Of a stretch of DNA of 64,000 nucleotides, positions 1-12,020 are shown piece by piece (position 1 is the stretch's first letter; each line of letters begins with the position of its first letter). Position numbers and translations under genes: made by a program. The notes below the pieces were generated by a model. That model was not told the DNA's origin and ran no database searches. It worked only from the letters and a program-made list of their open reading frames with translations. The stretch comes from Chlamydomonas sphaeroides (Eukaryota; Chlorophyta; Chlorophyceae; Chlamydomonadales; Chlamydomonadaceae): NCBI GenBank assembly GCA_001662425.1, contig BDDC01000088.1:6531-70530 (forward strand), given 5' to 3'.

Positions 1-814
1 TGCTGCTGCAGGGCCCGGCAACTCCGTCACAACAGCGCAGCAGCATTGCGGAAGATGGACCGGCTGCGCCTGCCGGTCAGGACCGCGCCTGCGCCACGGC
101 CGGAGCCGGCAGCGGCCCGGGTGCCAGAGATGGCGGCGCGGCCGCGGCTTGCGGCTACGAGGTGGTGGAGCTGCCGCCGGGGCTGTGGCTTCTCGTGCCT
201 CATCCTGGGCCGAGCGGCCATTGGCGAGCACCAGTGCAGGGCGTACCGCAGGGTGCTCATGGCGCTGGCGGCGCAGCCGGCAGCCACCTAGCGAGAAGCG
301 GCCGGGTGGGCTTGCTTTGGCGCACAGGGCTGGATGGGGGGCTTGATGGGGCCTGTCCCCCGGTGCAGAGCCAAGTAGTGACGAGCGAAGGTAGGCAGTT
401 GCAGGTTTACAACCGGATCGGCGCTGGGCGGCCGGCTCTCTTGCGCCCAGTCATCAGCCTTGAGCGCTCAGCTTATGACGCGGCTATGTGCCATATGGCA
501 GGTACCACAGCGCTCAGGGCGATGTATGGGCCGCGGCGTACGGAGCACACTGCTGTACCCCCAACAAACATAGTGACACGCCAGCGCCGTACGCCACACA
601 TCCGACTGAGTGTCGGTTTGTTCAGCAGACCCCATACGCCGATGACCTCTGGTCGGACCCTGTAGGTCAGACCCTGTAACAACTTCAACATCGCCGCATT
701 GCCTCCCATTCTATAACCGCACGCGAACGGGCAACTGCAACGGGCTTGCTCGCACGCCAGAGGCGCGCCTGCGCAACTCAGTGGCCCTGCCCCCTCCCTG
801 CCTCCCTCCCTCCC
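1..814. other. Window start; no gene resolved
   Basis: Positions 1-291 are GC-rich with an open + strand frame ending in TAG at 289-291. This could be the last exon of a gene that begins before the window, but I recognise no domain. From 300 to 814 I see no coding signal. This stretch is probably the 3' flank of that hypothetical gene and of the minus-strand gene ending at 815. Confidence 0.2.
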
Positions 815-1775
815 TCACGCCAGGCAGGCCTTTTGCACGTCATCTACCGTCTTGCCGGTGCCCTCCAGAAAGCGGTTGGCGGCTGCCTTGACGCTGCCGT
901 CGCTGAGGCACTGCGGAGCAGGGCCATGCGGGGGGCCGGGCGGGGGGGGGGGCGGGCGGGGAAGGGCCAATTCTCAGGTTGTGCTCGATAGGTGTTGCAG
1001 ATGCCAGCTGACTTCTCATGCATGTGCTGCTTGGCATCGGATGGCACAGAGCCAACACAATTTCGCGTGCCGTGCCCCGCCCTAGCGCTGGTTCCTGCTG
1101 TTGCCTCGGGGTCGGACCGTGTGACAACAACAAAGGGTCGTCCCGCCCCTGCCCCTTGGCGACCCGGCGGCCGCCTCCTCTGCCCCGAGGTCCCACCGAA
1201 TAGTATTCCGCGAAAGGCAGCAGCTGTGGGTCAGGGGGCGGCGGAAGGGGCAGGCCGGGACGACACAGCATCAGTACGCGGACCCCTGCCGGCTGCGCCC
1301 ACCGCACAATGCCCGACACCGGGGGCGCAGCAGCAATGGCCAACCACCGGCTCATCTGGTTTGAAAGCCCCGCCACAACCACGCCCTCCCGGCCCTCCCG
1401 GCCCGGCCGCTCACGTTGCGGCAGCAGGCCGCGGTGATCTCGGGCTGCGACACACAGTCCCTGAAGGTATAGATCTGCATGGCCTCGGTGCATTTGGCCT
1501 CAAGGCCTGTGGGGAGGAAGAGCGTTGAGAGCAGGCGGCCGGGGCGCCGGTCGCCGTGAGAGGTTGCAGGGCGCGGGGCGGGGCGGCAGAGGGCGGGCGC
1601 GGGGCCGTGCGGCACCGGGGGGGGGGGGGAGAGGAGCGCCTAGGGCGCCTAGCTAGCTGCTGCTAGCTGCTGGCAGGCGCGGCAGCTCACCGTGGGCTGG
1701 CTGCGGGCTGAAGGCGAGCGCGAGAACCAGCAGCGCGGCTAGGAGGCCGGCGGCGGCGGTGGTGCGGCGGGGCAT
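815..1775 (-). CDS. Small secreted Cys-rich protein
   Basis: Three exons on the minus strand, 1775-1691, 1506-1415 and 910-815, joined in phase 1 then 0, give about 90 aa. Residues 1-28 form a classic signal peptide: a twin Arg near the start, then an Ala/Leu-rich core ending in PQPAHG. The mature part has six Cys, in the order C-x11-C-x9-CC-x2-C and a last C three residues from the end, which suggests a compact disulphide-bonded extracellular protein. The CC pair recalls plant lipid-transfer or amylase-inhibitor proteins, but the eight-Cys pattern with CxC is not complete, so I do not assign that family. Intron 2 is long (504 nt) and could hide a further small exon. It is divergent from the gene at 2206. 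Confidence 0.6.
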
Positions 1776-2205
1776 GGTTGGGTGTGGCGGCGACGACTAT
1801 GTGCGTGTCCCTGGTTGTGTGGCGCTGGGTCGGCTTGTGTGGGTGTTGATACGATGGGAATATTGCTGTAAGATAGCCGTGTGCGTGTCGGTGGCGACCT
1901 TAAGTAGCTCGGGTCATGCTTCCGGCACCATTTCGGCAGGGTAAGGTTGTCTTCCGTGTTCAAGGTGTCCCAAGGTTGGAGCACGCCTCGGGGAAGACGG
2001 ACCGGCAGCACGCGGGCAGCTACTCTTGTCGTGCAGCCTAATTTGCGTCAAGCTCTTTGGCCGTCACACAGATGCTGCACAGGATGCGAAAAGACCCGAG
2101 GGTCGCTGCAGCGTGCGCGTTTGGCCGCGCAAGTCCAACGCAGCCCAGCTATTGCTTCCCTCGCGACCTTGAGCGCATGATGTCATTGCGTATGTGACAA
2201 TACCA
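1776..2205. promoter_or_regulatory. Divergent promoter region, 430 bp
   Basis: This spacer separates the start codons of two oppositely oriented genes, both encoding proteins with signal peptides. It must hold both promoters and 5' UTRs. I see no confident TATA box or operator-like repeat. Confidence 0.4.
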
Positions 2206-4360
2206 ATGCCCGCAGCGCGAGGAGCGTTTGCCGTTGGCGCGCCTGGGTTGCCTCGGTTGTTTGCGGCTCTGCTGGCGCTGTGGAGCAGTCGCGGCTGCGC
2301 CAACGCATGGAGCCTGTCATCATTCAAGCTGTGCAACGAATTTGAGCTGCACGACATCCAGAACAACCTCAGTGGTGGGCGTTGCGTCGGCCGGCCGCGC
2401 CTGCGACTCCCGGCCAAGGCCGTGCCCGCCACCCCCTCCTGACCTGCCGCATACCTCTGGCCCCCTCATGACCCCCTCCTGACCCGCCGCTGCACGTGCA
2501 CCTGCAAGCCGGTCCGCAGCAATGCCGCCGTCTGCCTTGTGTTGAAACCGCTGCCGCCGCTCTGCAGCTAGCTCCTTGCGGCGCGTGCCTGTGCCGCCAT
2601 GAGGGCGACCAAAGCTCCCACGCGCCGGCCGGACCGCAGGCGTGACGTTCGTGCCCCAGTCCGGCACGCTATGGCTGGCCGTCAACCAGCCCCCAACGTA
2701 AGGCCGGCCTCGCCAGACCAGCCGGGCAGTGCACCGGGCAGAGCCAATGCAGGGCTGCCGGCCGCATTCCGGGTTGTCGGCAAACGCCCCTCCCTCGTCG
2801 TGCCAGCCAACGCTGCTCCATGCCCCTGCCTGGCCCACGCAGCCTACTCGAGTACGACCTCAGCGGCCGCATGCGGCGGCGCCTGGACGTGGGGTGGCTG
2901 CGAGACACCGAGGGTGCGCTGGGGGGGCGGCAGCCCCTGCTCGTGCACATCCCCACCCAGCAGGGCGCCACGGTGACACCGTGCTGCCGTCGCGAGCTCG
3001 CGATGTCTTGCGACCGCCCCTGATGCGGCGTCGCGCCCTGCGTCCCTGCTCACAGTGCCGGTGCGATGTTGTGCTCCGGACTTCCAATCCGTGTGACGCT
3101 CTTTCCGCCCTGCCCGCCCACCCATTCATCCCCCTGCCCCCGTCTAGATCTGGCCTACGTCCAGCCCGGCGTCCTGGCCGTGCTGGAGGAGCCCCCGGGG
3201 GGAGGCATCCGCGTCCTGGACGTGGGCGGCGACGGAGGGGCATCGCAGCGGGTGAGCCCCGGCCGCTGCGCCGGTGGGTGGTACTGCGTTGCCGACTCCC
3301 TTACTCACCACTTGATTACTGCGCAGGAGTTCATCTCTGTTGGCAATGAGCGGTCGTCGGGGTTCGGCAATGAGGGCCTCACGTACGATGGAAGGTGCGT
3401 TAGCCTAGGGCGGTCCGATTGTGCGGTGAGGGCGGCCAGAGGACGGAAGCAGCGGCGCTGCACGGCATGCTGCCGCTTGGCGCACTCCGCGGGCATCGGC
3501 ACTCACAATGCGCCCCGTCTGCCCCTCTCTTGCCTCCCGCCCAGCCGCGACGCCTTCTACGTGGCTCAGGAAAAGTATCCCAAGCGCGTGTTGGAGGTCA
3601 GCCGCGACCCGGGCGGCGGATGGCGGTGGCGGCAGATGGTGGATGGGGACGCTATGTGGGGTCAGCTGGGGGACGTGGCGGGCCTCGCCTACGTGCCGCA
3701 GATGGGCGAGCTGCTGGTGCTGTCGCAGGTGGGCTGGGCGGGCGCTTGGCGCAGGCGGACGGATCTCGCAGTTGACATCCGGGCGCAAGTTCACAACCGG
3801 GCAGTAGCCGGTGTCGTTGCCTGCCCTCGGATGTCCTCTTACACGCAACACCCTACAGTTTCCTGCTTTTGCCCCTGCTGCACTTAAATGTGAGTTGTTC
3901 GGGTGCTGCCACCTCCTTCCTGCTCGTGCGGCCCGCAGGAGAGCAGCTGCGTACTGCGAACAAGCCTAGACGGCCAAGTGCTGGAGCGGCTGGACGTGCC
4001 CGGGCCGTACTCGGAGGTGGGCGCCAGTACCATGGTGGCGCGTGGGGCGAGGGCCTGGGTCGGCTCACACCGTTGGGGCCGTTGCCAACGCAGATGATAT
4101 GATGTGGGGTCCAGGGGCACTGAGGGGGGGCTGCCTCATGGCTGGCCCCCCTGCTGCAGGGCCTGGCGCTGGCGCCGGACGGCCGCACGCTGGTACTCGT
4201 CGGAGAGGTGAGCCGCGCCGCATGTGCGGGAGCGGCAGTGGGGCGAGGTACCGGCAACTGCGTGCTCGCCGCGGAGAATACGGTGTCTTGACGAACAGCC
4301 CGTGCCCCCGACCCGCAGCCGAACAGGATGGCTGTCTACAGGATGGACAGCTGCGGCTGA
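2206..4360 (+). CDS. Secreted SdiA-regulated-type beta-propeller protein
   Basis: Nine exons (2206-2374, 2640-2697, 2843-2913, 3148-3251, 3327-3394, 3545-3728, 3939-4016, 4160-4207, 4319-4360) keep frame throughout and give 273 aa. Residues 1-35 are a signal peptide (LFAALLALW core). The mature protein shows the repeating blade signatures of the SdiA-regulated (YjiK-like) family: GVTFVPQSGTLWLAVNQPP, DTEDLAYVQPGVLAVLEE, GNEGLTYDG, AGLAYVPQMGELLVLSQ and GLALAPDGRTLVLVGEPNR. In bacteria this family is a periplasmic or cell-surface propeller of unclear biochemical role; here the signal peptide points to the secretory route. Length is close to the bacterial proteins. Two Cys near each end could form a disulphide. 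A TGTAA motif near 4604 could be the poly(A) signal. The family call is by eye. Confidence 0.75.
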
Positions 4361-5080
4361 GACGGAGACACGGGACTGGCCAAGGAGACTTACAAGACAG
4401 CCCGGCACGCAGCGACCCCTCACAACACGCGAGAGCCGGCCAGCAGGTGCATCTGCGCCATCGCAGCAGTCGTCAAGCCTAGTGTTACCAGCTGCGCCCT
4501 CTTCCGTCACATGCATCAGCACCTTGGCCAGCACAGGAGCCCTCGTCCTTTCTCATGACCTGAAGCGCGGCATCGCGCCTCGCCCGTACAGCCTAGCGCG
4601 CGCCTGTAACGAAATCTGCCTCGCCACGTTGGGACCTTACCGCACATCGGTCCAGCAAGCAATGCTTTATAATGTCCACAGCGCTCCGCACCACTCAAAT
4701 GCCCTCATTCCCACACCGCTTGGCCGACCGATGGTATGCCTAGCAGGCCGGCTCCGCCGCCCGTCCAGCTTATGTGCCTCGCAAATCTCATTGCACCGTC
4801 GACCACTAGCATAACGCCAGTTCTCGCAGCCAGCCTTACCAGCAGCGGCCTACCTTTCGATGCTATCTTATCCAACAGTGCTGCCTCAGCACCCCAAGCG
4901 GTCGCAGCACACCCAGCGCAAGCCCTAGCCTCTGCAAGCCACAGCTCCCAGGGCTGTCACAGTCATGCGGCGTGAAAAGGCACACATACACACACACCCC
5001 GATGCACCCAAATGCCCATCCCGCACCCAGCCTGACGCCATGATCCCACTCAATCCAAGCGGCGGCGCCAGCGCCAGCCC
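4361..5080. other. Convergent intergenic, 720 bp
   Basis: Spacer between the stop codons of two genes that face each other. It should contain both 3' UTRs. A TGTAA motif, the usual chlorophyte polyadenylation signal, occurs near 4604 on the + strand, about 245 nt after the stop. No gene seen. Confidence 0.4.
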
Positions 5081-8000
5081 TCAGGGCGCCACCCCCGGCC
5101 GCTCGCTGGCCTCGCTCTTCTCTGCGATGCTGCGGCCGCCTTGAGAGCCCATCGTCTCCGACAGCTCCCGCGGCGTCGACGAGTACATGGCAGGCGAGGC
5201 CGCGGCCCCGTCTGCCCCGTCTGTGGAGCCCAAGGGACGACCGCACACATGAGCGCCGCATGGTTAGCCGCCGTACGCGCTCACGCGCTTGGCTACGCTT
5301 GCCGTTGCGATGAAGGCCCCGGTGGAACGCCCGATCCTGACCGGGCTCGCACGTCCACGGCATGGCTCGAGCAGCGCGCCCCTTGCACAACTGGGCTTGA
5401 CCAGGCTCCCGCTCGCCAAGCCCGCGACCCACCTGCCCGGCCGGGCGCCGCAACCGCGCGCCCGTCGGCTCCTCCTCCTCCGCCCGCCGCCTCCAGGCCC
5501 GCCACGGAGCTGCCAGCGGCCGATGTCGCCGAGGGCCTGCTGCCCGACCCCAGCCGCGACCAGGCCGGAGCGTGCGTCGGCACCGCGCCCGAGGTCGACG
5601 TGCCGGCCACGCCCTGCAGCGCCGACGGCAGGCTGCCCGAGGGCGCGTTGCTGCCCGCATGCCCGCCGAGCGCCTGGTGTGCAAGCTGCACGGACGACTG
5701 CGACTGCGAGCCCGCCACGGAGCCGTGCGCGTGCGGCGCGTGCTGCGCGGGCTCCTCGGCCACGGCCGTGACGATGGGCAGGTGCACGCTTGAGGGCGAG
5801 AGCGGCGGCGTGGGCGAGAACACGGCCGAGGGCGTCATGGACAGCTTGGCGGCGCCCACGGAGATGGAGGTGCTGCGCGCGGTGCGCTTGTTGAGCAGCA
5901 CGCGGCTAACGCCCGAGTGCACAATCTCGACCTGTAACGCCCAGCGCGTGGGGAGAGCGCGTGAGAGGGGCATCTTGCAGTCCGCGTCTCGCTGGTTGAT
6001 ATGAGCTGCCTGCATCAACCTAGCGTCAAGGCGGTGTGCTAACGGGGTGCGCAGGAAGTCAGAGTGCAAGCGGCGCGAGCGCTCTGGCCTGCGCGCAGCA
6101 GCGATCAAGGCGGTGCGGTGGCCAGGTGCCGCCCAACTGCCCCGCGCGCTCACCCGGACGGGCCCGTCCTGGCCCTTGACGGGGATGTCCTGCTTCCAGG
6201 GCTCGCCGTCAATCTGCATGTAGCAGTGGCTGGGCTCGCCGTCGCGCCGCACGTAGGGCGCCTGCGGGTGGGGCGGCCGCCCAACGCATGGCAGTTTGGG
6301 GCGCAGGGCAGTTTGGGGGTGCGTCAGCGCGCAGCAGCCGGGCAGAGAGGAGCGAGGAGGAGCCATCGGGACGGGGTCCAGGCGTTGTAGGGAGGCGTTG
6401 GCGCGGCTGGCTGGGGTCCGGGGCACCACCGCGCCGCACCTGCAGAGCTATCCGCACGCCGGCAGCCTGGCAGATGCGGCGCGCGTGCAGCAGCTGGCCC
6501 TTGCTGGCCATGACCATGGCGGTGTGCCAGCCGCTGCAGAGGCCCACCACCTGCAGCCAGGGAGGGACACGGGGCAGGAGCGCGGGTGGGACGGGGCGGG
6601 AGGTGGGCGGACGGGGTGCAGGAGCGCACGGGGGCAGCGAGGGCGTGAGAGGTGCAGGAGCGTACGGCGCGGCGACCAGGCGAGCTGGATCGCATGCCAC
6701 CACACGAGGGGCACGACACGGGCCGCGATGCGAGGATGGACGGCAGCACTAACACGCTGCAGATGCTGGCTTAATGGCACGTTCGCCGCACCCCTGCGCT
6801 GCCGCACGCGACGGCACAGGCGCAGGCGCCGCACCTCGACGAGGCCGTCGTTGTAGGCGGGCGGCTTGAAGCCGTGCTTCTTCTCGTCCTCGGCCGTAGT
6901 CTTGGGGCCCCACAGGTTGCGACCGCCGGCGTAGCTCTGCGAGAACGCCGGGCACGCCAGCGCGGAGGCGTCAACTCGCAAGGCAGGACCGGGTACCGCA
7001 ACGCCCCCCCGCCCCGTTTCCGTGCCCCAGACCTGTCACCTCTCCCGTGGGCCCACGCTGCTGCCGCCTCTGGCGCTCCTGCCCCCGCTCTCCCCCGCGG
7101 GCCCGGCGCTCGCCTGCAGGTTGAGCACCACCAGCGCCTTGACGTTATGCGGCAGCTTGACGGGCTTCCAGCCGCCCGCCTCGCCGCGGGGACCCAGCAC
7201 CTCCAGCGTCACCTTGACGTTCAGCGGCTGCGCGCAGCAGAACCAGCCTGCGGGCCACCACAGCGCGCAGCAGCGCAGCGAGTCAGCCCCGGCGCCCGCC
7301 GCAGGCCGCAGCGCGGCGGCAGCTGCCGCAGGGGACCAGGGGCTCCGGAAGCCAGCCCTGCCGGCGGAGACACAGACACAGGCTGCCGGGGCCCCAGTCT
7401 ACGGCGTCAGCATGCTGCGGCTAACGCCATCCCGGCCCAGCCCCATGCAGCGGCGCTGCTGCGGGAGCGCCGCGGCGCCGAGCAGGGTGCCCTGCCCGCC
7501 CCCGCCCCCGCCGCTGCGGCGGCGCCTCACCCGAGGAGCAGCTGAAGGCCGAGTACCAAAACTGGTTGGCGGCGCGCGTGCTGGTCAGCGCAGGGCGGAC
7601 CTCGCGCAGGCTGTGGAAGCCCCAGGCGGCCTTGGCGTCCAGGCCCACGCTAAAGTAGTTCCACATCATGCCCTGCCGCGTGGGTATGGGGGTTGGGGTT
7701 GGGGGCACGTGATGGGCGAGGAGGCAGGGCCTCTGAGCGGTACTGTTGCACCCCGGCCGGCCCTCGGGCCCGCATGGGGAGGGAGGGCGGCCGGCGGGCT
7801 GGAGGCGCGAAACGATGACGCGGACGACCCAGCGCCGGCGTGCACGCTGTCGCGCGAGCGACTGCCGTACGTGCTTGCCGCCGCCCGCCCCGACATAGGC
7901 GCGGCCAATTGCTGCTTGCCGCGACCCCTCCGCGATACCACCAGCCCGCGCTCCAGCCCCTTGCGCCCTCGGCCTCACCGTCAGCACGCCAATGCCCGGC

Positions 8001-10156
8001 TCCTCCTCTGTGGTGCTGACCGCGCCCGACACAATGGTGGGCGGGAAGCTGGTGCCCGCCGCCGCCGCGCCCGTGTGCATGCTCATGTTGGTGGCGGTCG
8101 TGAAGGTGGTGGCGGCGCTGCCCACCGAGCTGGTCGCGATGTTCTGCAACGGCGTGGCCGAGCCCATGGTCGCCACCACGCTCGCCGCCACCGAGCGCTC
8201 GCCCGCGATGCTGGAGTCGCGCGCCGCCGCCACCGCCGGGTGCAACGGCCCGGGGCCGGCCGCCGGCGCGAGGCCGCTGCTCTGGCCCCGGGTGAGATTG
8301 GCGGGCGGCGGACCCGAGGGCCGGCTCGGCGGCGAAGCAAAGGCGATGCCGCCCACGGGCGCGGGCACCGGCGGCGCGGGCGGCGCGAGGCAGTGAGGAT
8401 GGCCGTGGCTAAACATGCCGCGGCGGGGTGTGGTGATGGTGATGTTCCAGCAATCGAGCCGCTCCTCCTTGGCGGTGGCCACCTGACGGCGGCGGCAGCG
8501 CGACGGCGGCGCCACAGAGCGGGAGTCAGAGCCGTTCGCGGGGGCCAGGCTGCGGCACACCGTACGGCAGGCGCGGCTCTGGTGGCAGCGCCGAGGTCCC
8601 TGCCCGCCTTTCCCTTTTGTGTGCCTCAGCCGCCGCCCCACCCTGTCAGGTGTGTCGGCCCCGCCCCAACCTCACCTTGTTGAGTGTCTTGTACATGGCC
8701 CGGTGGTTGCCAATCCACTTCTCCGCGTACGCAGCGCCCCACAGCAGGCTGCGCGACAGGTCGTTGCCTGCGAGCACCACCACACGAGCGCAGCACCGAG
8801 TCAGGGCAGCAACGGCCAGCCCGCAGCACACGCCCACAGCTCGCCTCTGCGGCGCTGGCTGCGGTCCCGCCTTGTGCCGGCGGCCCCACGCCACGTCGCG
8901 GCCCCAGCCAGCAACACAATCCGCTCAGACACCGCACGCCCAAGCGCAGCTCCCACACGAAACGTCCCATGCCGCGCCAGAGTGGCAACAACCCCAGCCA
9001 CCCAACCCCAACCTCCACCCCCACCACGGCGCCGCCACGCACCCGTGCCCAGCGGCATGATGGCCACCGGGGGCTCCGGCTGCAGCTTGAGCTTCTTGAT
9101 GACGCCCATCACCCAGGCGATGGTGCCGTCGCCGCCGCACACCAGCAGCCGCAGCCGCTGCCGCACCACCTGCGCCTCGGGATCGCCCGCCAGCTCGCCG
9201 GCGCGGATGTTCTCGTACAGCCGGGTCAGCACGCGGTCGGGCCGGTGGTCCTTGTCGCCAATGTCAAAGACCTGGGCGGGAGAAGGGCAGGTGGGCAGCG
9301 ACCGGGCGGGAGAGGGTGGAGGGTGGGAAGAGGGTGGAGGGTAGGAACGAAGCGAGGGGCGCGGCGGCGCGGGATGGGAGCGCGCGGCTGGGGCCGGGGC
9401 GCGGGTGCAAGATGCGGGGGCGATGGGCGTAGCAGCGAGGAAGGCCAGGCGCGCAGGCACGGAAACGTGAGGGTTCGCACTTGCACGTGTGCGTCTGTGA
9501 GGGTTGCGCAGGTGCATCCATTGTACAACGGGTCGCGGGCGGGCTTCCCGTGCTGCGGCCGGCGGCAGAGGGCCACACCTGCACGCGGCCGATGGCCTGG
9601 CTCAGCAGCAGCGCCAGCGTGGCGCCGGTCCGGCCGCCCGAGCGGGCGTTGACGAAGCATATCATGGGGCACTCGAGCCGCTGCTCCACATCATCACCAC
9701 GGATGCCGCGGAGCAGGCCCGTGGAGATCCTATGAGCGGGTTGTTTCGTGGAGGGGCGCGAAGAGGGGTATGGGTGCCGATTGCGGCTCCAGGTGTCGTG
9801 GGCAGGGGTGCGCCGGGAGAAGCGGCAGCGTCCTGCAATAAGAGCCACCCCTCAGCCGTGAGCTGTGAGCTGGCTCACTTGTAGGGCGCACGCAGCGTAT
9901 CTGCTTTGCGCCATTCCTCGTACGCGACCTCATCCGCGGGCGGCGCTGTGACCTAGGTAGGCGTGCACGGGCAGGCGTGCAGGGAGCGGCTGTTGCGGCA
10001 GCAGTCTGTTTATTAAGTGCCGTTGCACTTGCTACAGCTAGACACCGGTACACGGTGACAGGTGGCGTCGGGGTAGCTGCGATGCTTAGCGACATCGCAC
10101 ACGAGCCCGCCTACCTCGTCCGGGGCGTTTGACCCCGCCGCCCGTGCCATACTCAT
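5081..10156 (-). CDS. DGK: Diacylglycerol kinase, no C1 domains
   Basis: Thirteen exons (10156-10115, 9952-9879, 9729-9579, 9271-9043, 8767-8676, 8482-7979, 7672-7531, 7247-7114, 6936-6835, 6550-6440, 6261-6154, 5931-5433, 5220-5081) give about 775 aa. It phosphorylates diacylglycerol to phosphatidic acid, a membrane lipid second messenger. The catalytic DAGKc domain lies at about residues 60-215, with CPMICFVNARSGG and the nucleotide-binding GGDGT at 135-139, then IMPLGTGNDLSRSL. The accessory DAGKa part follows at about 365-560 (MMWNYFSVGLDAKAAWGF, NLWGP, YVRRDGEP). Between them is a 168-residue Ala/Pro/Ser-rich insertion (about 197-364), and the last 210 residues are also disordered. There are no C1 zinc fingers or transmembrane segment, as in plant clusters II/III. 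The intron after residue 456 uses a GC donor. It is divergent from the glutaredoxin gene. Confidence 0.9.
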
Positions 10157-10604
10157 GGCGGTGGACTCTTCAGCTAGATGCGATGAAAATATAGGCCCTC
10201 TGCGCGCCTAACTGCCTGACCCGCGCTCCGCTAGAGGCGGGACCGAGAGGCGCAAAAGGCCAGCGTGGACCACCGCTAGATCATACGCGGTAATTCATGC
10301 AAACGGAGTACAGCGCAGGTGTTGTCAAGGGTTGCTGTTGGGCAAATATGTGTTTGCCGTGACGCAGAGCAGCGTGAGCTACCCAAGCACGAGGTTAAGG
10401 AGGATGTATTTGGGCAGATACAGGGATTGGTGTGCGCGAAGTGGAGTTGCACGCACATTTGGTCCAATGCGGCCTTCTGATGGCACCAGCGCACCAGCTC
10501 CCGCCACACCACCGCCCAGCCTCGCATCTCAATACTTCACTCTGCGCAGCAGCTAACTGCTCAAAGAGCCCAACCGCGACCAACCCGAGCAATCCCCGCA
10601 CGCC
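10157..10604. promoter_or_regulatory. Divergent promoter region, 448 bp
   Basis: Spacer between the start codons of the diacylglycerol kinase (-) and the glutaredoxin (+). It contains AT-richer patches, for example around 10186-10194, but nothing I can call a defined element. Confidence 0.4.
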
Positions 10605-12020
10605 ATGCTCGCGCGTTTCGCTGCCAGCGCCGTTACTAGGGCGCGTCACACAGGTATGGGATGGTAACATGAATCACGGCGACTGCGGGTGACGGCGAGC
10701 CACGTTGCACCGCTGAAACCCACACGCACCTGCCCTCCAGGCCCCTCGCCGGCATGGCTACTGCAGCGGTCGTTCGCCACCGATGCTGAGTCCCACGACG
10801 ACTTCAAGCCGAAGTATGCCGCGCCAACCGGCAGCGTGGAGGACCAGATCAAGGCCGCGGTCAACGCGGATGCGGTGCATGTGTTCATGAAGGTAGGCGA
10901 CAGGAGCGCCGTTGCCCAACCCACCGTCCCCTGGCGCATGTGGCGGCAGAGGGCCCCCTTCAGCCAATGGAGCGCATGGGGGCGCCTTCTTGTCCACGCG
11001 TGGGGGTTGTGCCCAACTCCCCTGCAGGCTGCAGATCGCCAAGCCCGCGATGCGCTTCGTCCCAGCCCGACACAGCCCCACCTCATGCTGCCTGCGCTTC
11101 CCAACTCCAGGGCACCCCCGAGCAGCCCCAGTGCGGCTTCAGCCGGACAGCCTGCATCGTGCTTCAGGCATACGGTGAGGCGCTGGCGTCCGCCGCCCGC
11201 GGTCCGCCTTGCGCAGCCCAGTTCGCCGCTGTCCCAACTCCCCCGCGACCGCGGTCACGCCCTGGCGCCCTCCGACACGCGGCGTGCGGGTACAGGGCAG
11301 GAGTAACTGCCGCGGTGGACCAAGACCGGGGACAGGGGCCTCCGCTGCGTCCGCCGCTCCTGGCGCCGGGGGACCCGTCGTCAGGCAGCAGGCCGTGCCT
11401 CAACGGATGGCGGCGTGCTATCAAGCGCGCTGGGGCCCTCCGCTCCCCTCGTCCTCGCCAAGGGCCCCTTGCGGCGACCAACCGCTGCACCGCGGCCCTT
11501 CACATGCCACAGGCGTCAAATTCGGGTCCACCAACGTGCTGGCGGATGCGGCGATGCGCGAGGGCATCAAGAAGTTCACCAGCTGGCCCACCATCCCGCA
11601 GGTACAGGGCAGGGACATGGGGCCGCGCCCGTGCTGGCAGCTGACGGGGCCGCACTGGGCGGCAGCAGGGCGCGTCGGAACCTGGCACCAGCGCTGTGGG
11701 CGACCGCTGGGGACTCGACAGGGCACGGTCTGGACACGCTGGTCAGGTGTCCGGTCAGCGAGCACGCGGGCCGGGTGGTTGCGCAGCCGCAGGCGTGACA
11801 GTCGAGCGGAGCTGCGAGGCTGCTGCTAACAGCAACCTGCCGCCAAGCTGTGCGTCACCATCCCTTGCCCCTGCCCGCGCCCCCACCTCCCCCTCCTGTC
11901 CAGGTGTTTGTCAACGGCGAGTTTGTGGGCGGCTGCGACATCCTCATGGGCATGCACGACAGCGGCGAGCTGGAGAAGCTGCTGGAGCCGGTGGTCAAGG
12001 CGCAGGCCGCCAAGAAGTGA
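10605..12020 (+). CDS. GRX5: Monothiol CGFS glutaredoxin, mitochondrial type
   Basis: Five exons (10605-10653, 10741-10892, 11111-11174, 11513-11601, 11904-12020) give 156 aa. The N-terminus is Arg/Ala-rich with no acidic residue over the first 30 positions, a typical mitochondrial presequence (RSFATDAES suggests the cleavage area). The body is a complete single-domain monothiol glutaredoxin: FMKGTPEQPQCGFS with active Cys75, then NVLADAAMREGIKKF, the cis-Pro segment SWPTIPQVFVNGEFVGGCD, and a C-terminal helix. Proteins of this class carry a glutathione-ligated [2Fe-2S] cluster and pass it to apoproteins downstream of the ISC scaffold. The symbol follows the mitochondrial yeast/algal naming; a plastid GRXS14-type location is the alternative. 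Confidence 0.93.

Noticed and set aside
976..1047. Candidate extra exon of the small secreted protein
   Set aside because: No GT or GC donor in the right phase; direct joining of exons 2 and 3 is already in frame. Kept as a finding only.
7022..8683. Long + strand frame of 553 codons
   Set aside because: Antisense to the diacylglycerol kinase exons; GC-rich third positions keep the opposite strand open. Composition is Arg/Ala/Pro-rich with no domain.
9226..9672. Minus-strand frames overlapping the DGK exon 3/4 intron
   Set aside because: They read through the intron in Pro/Arg-rich sequence; the catalytic domain is only continuous when that intron is removed.
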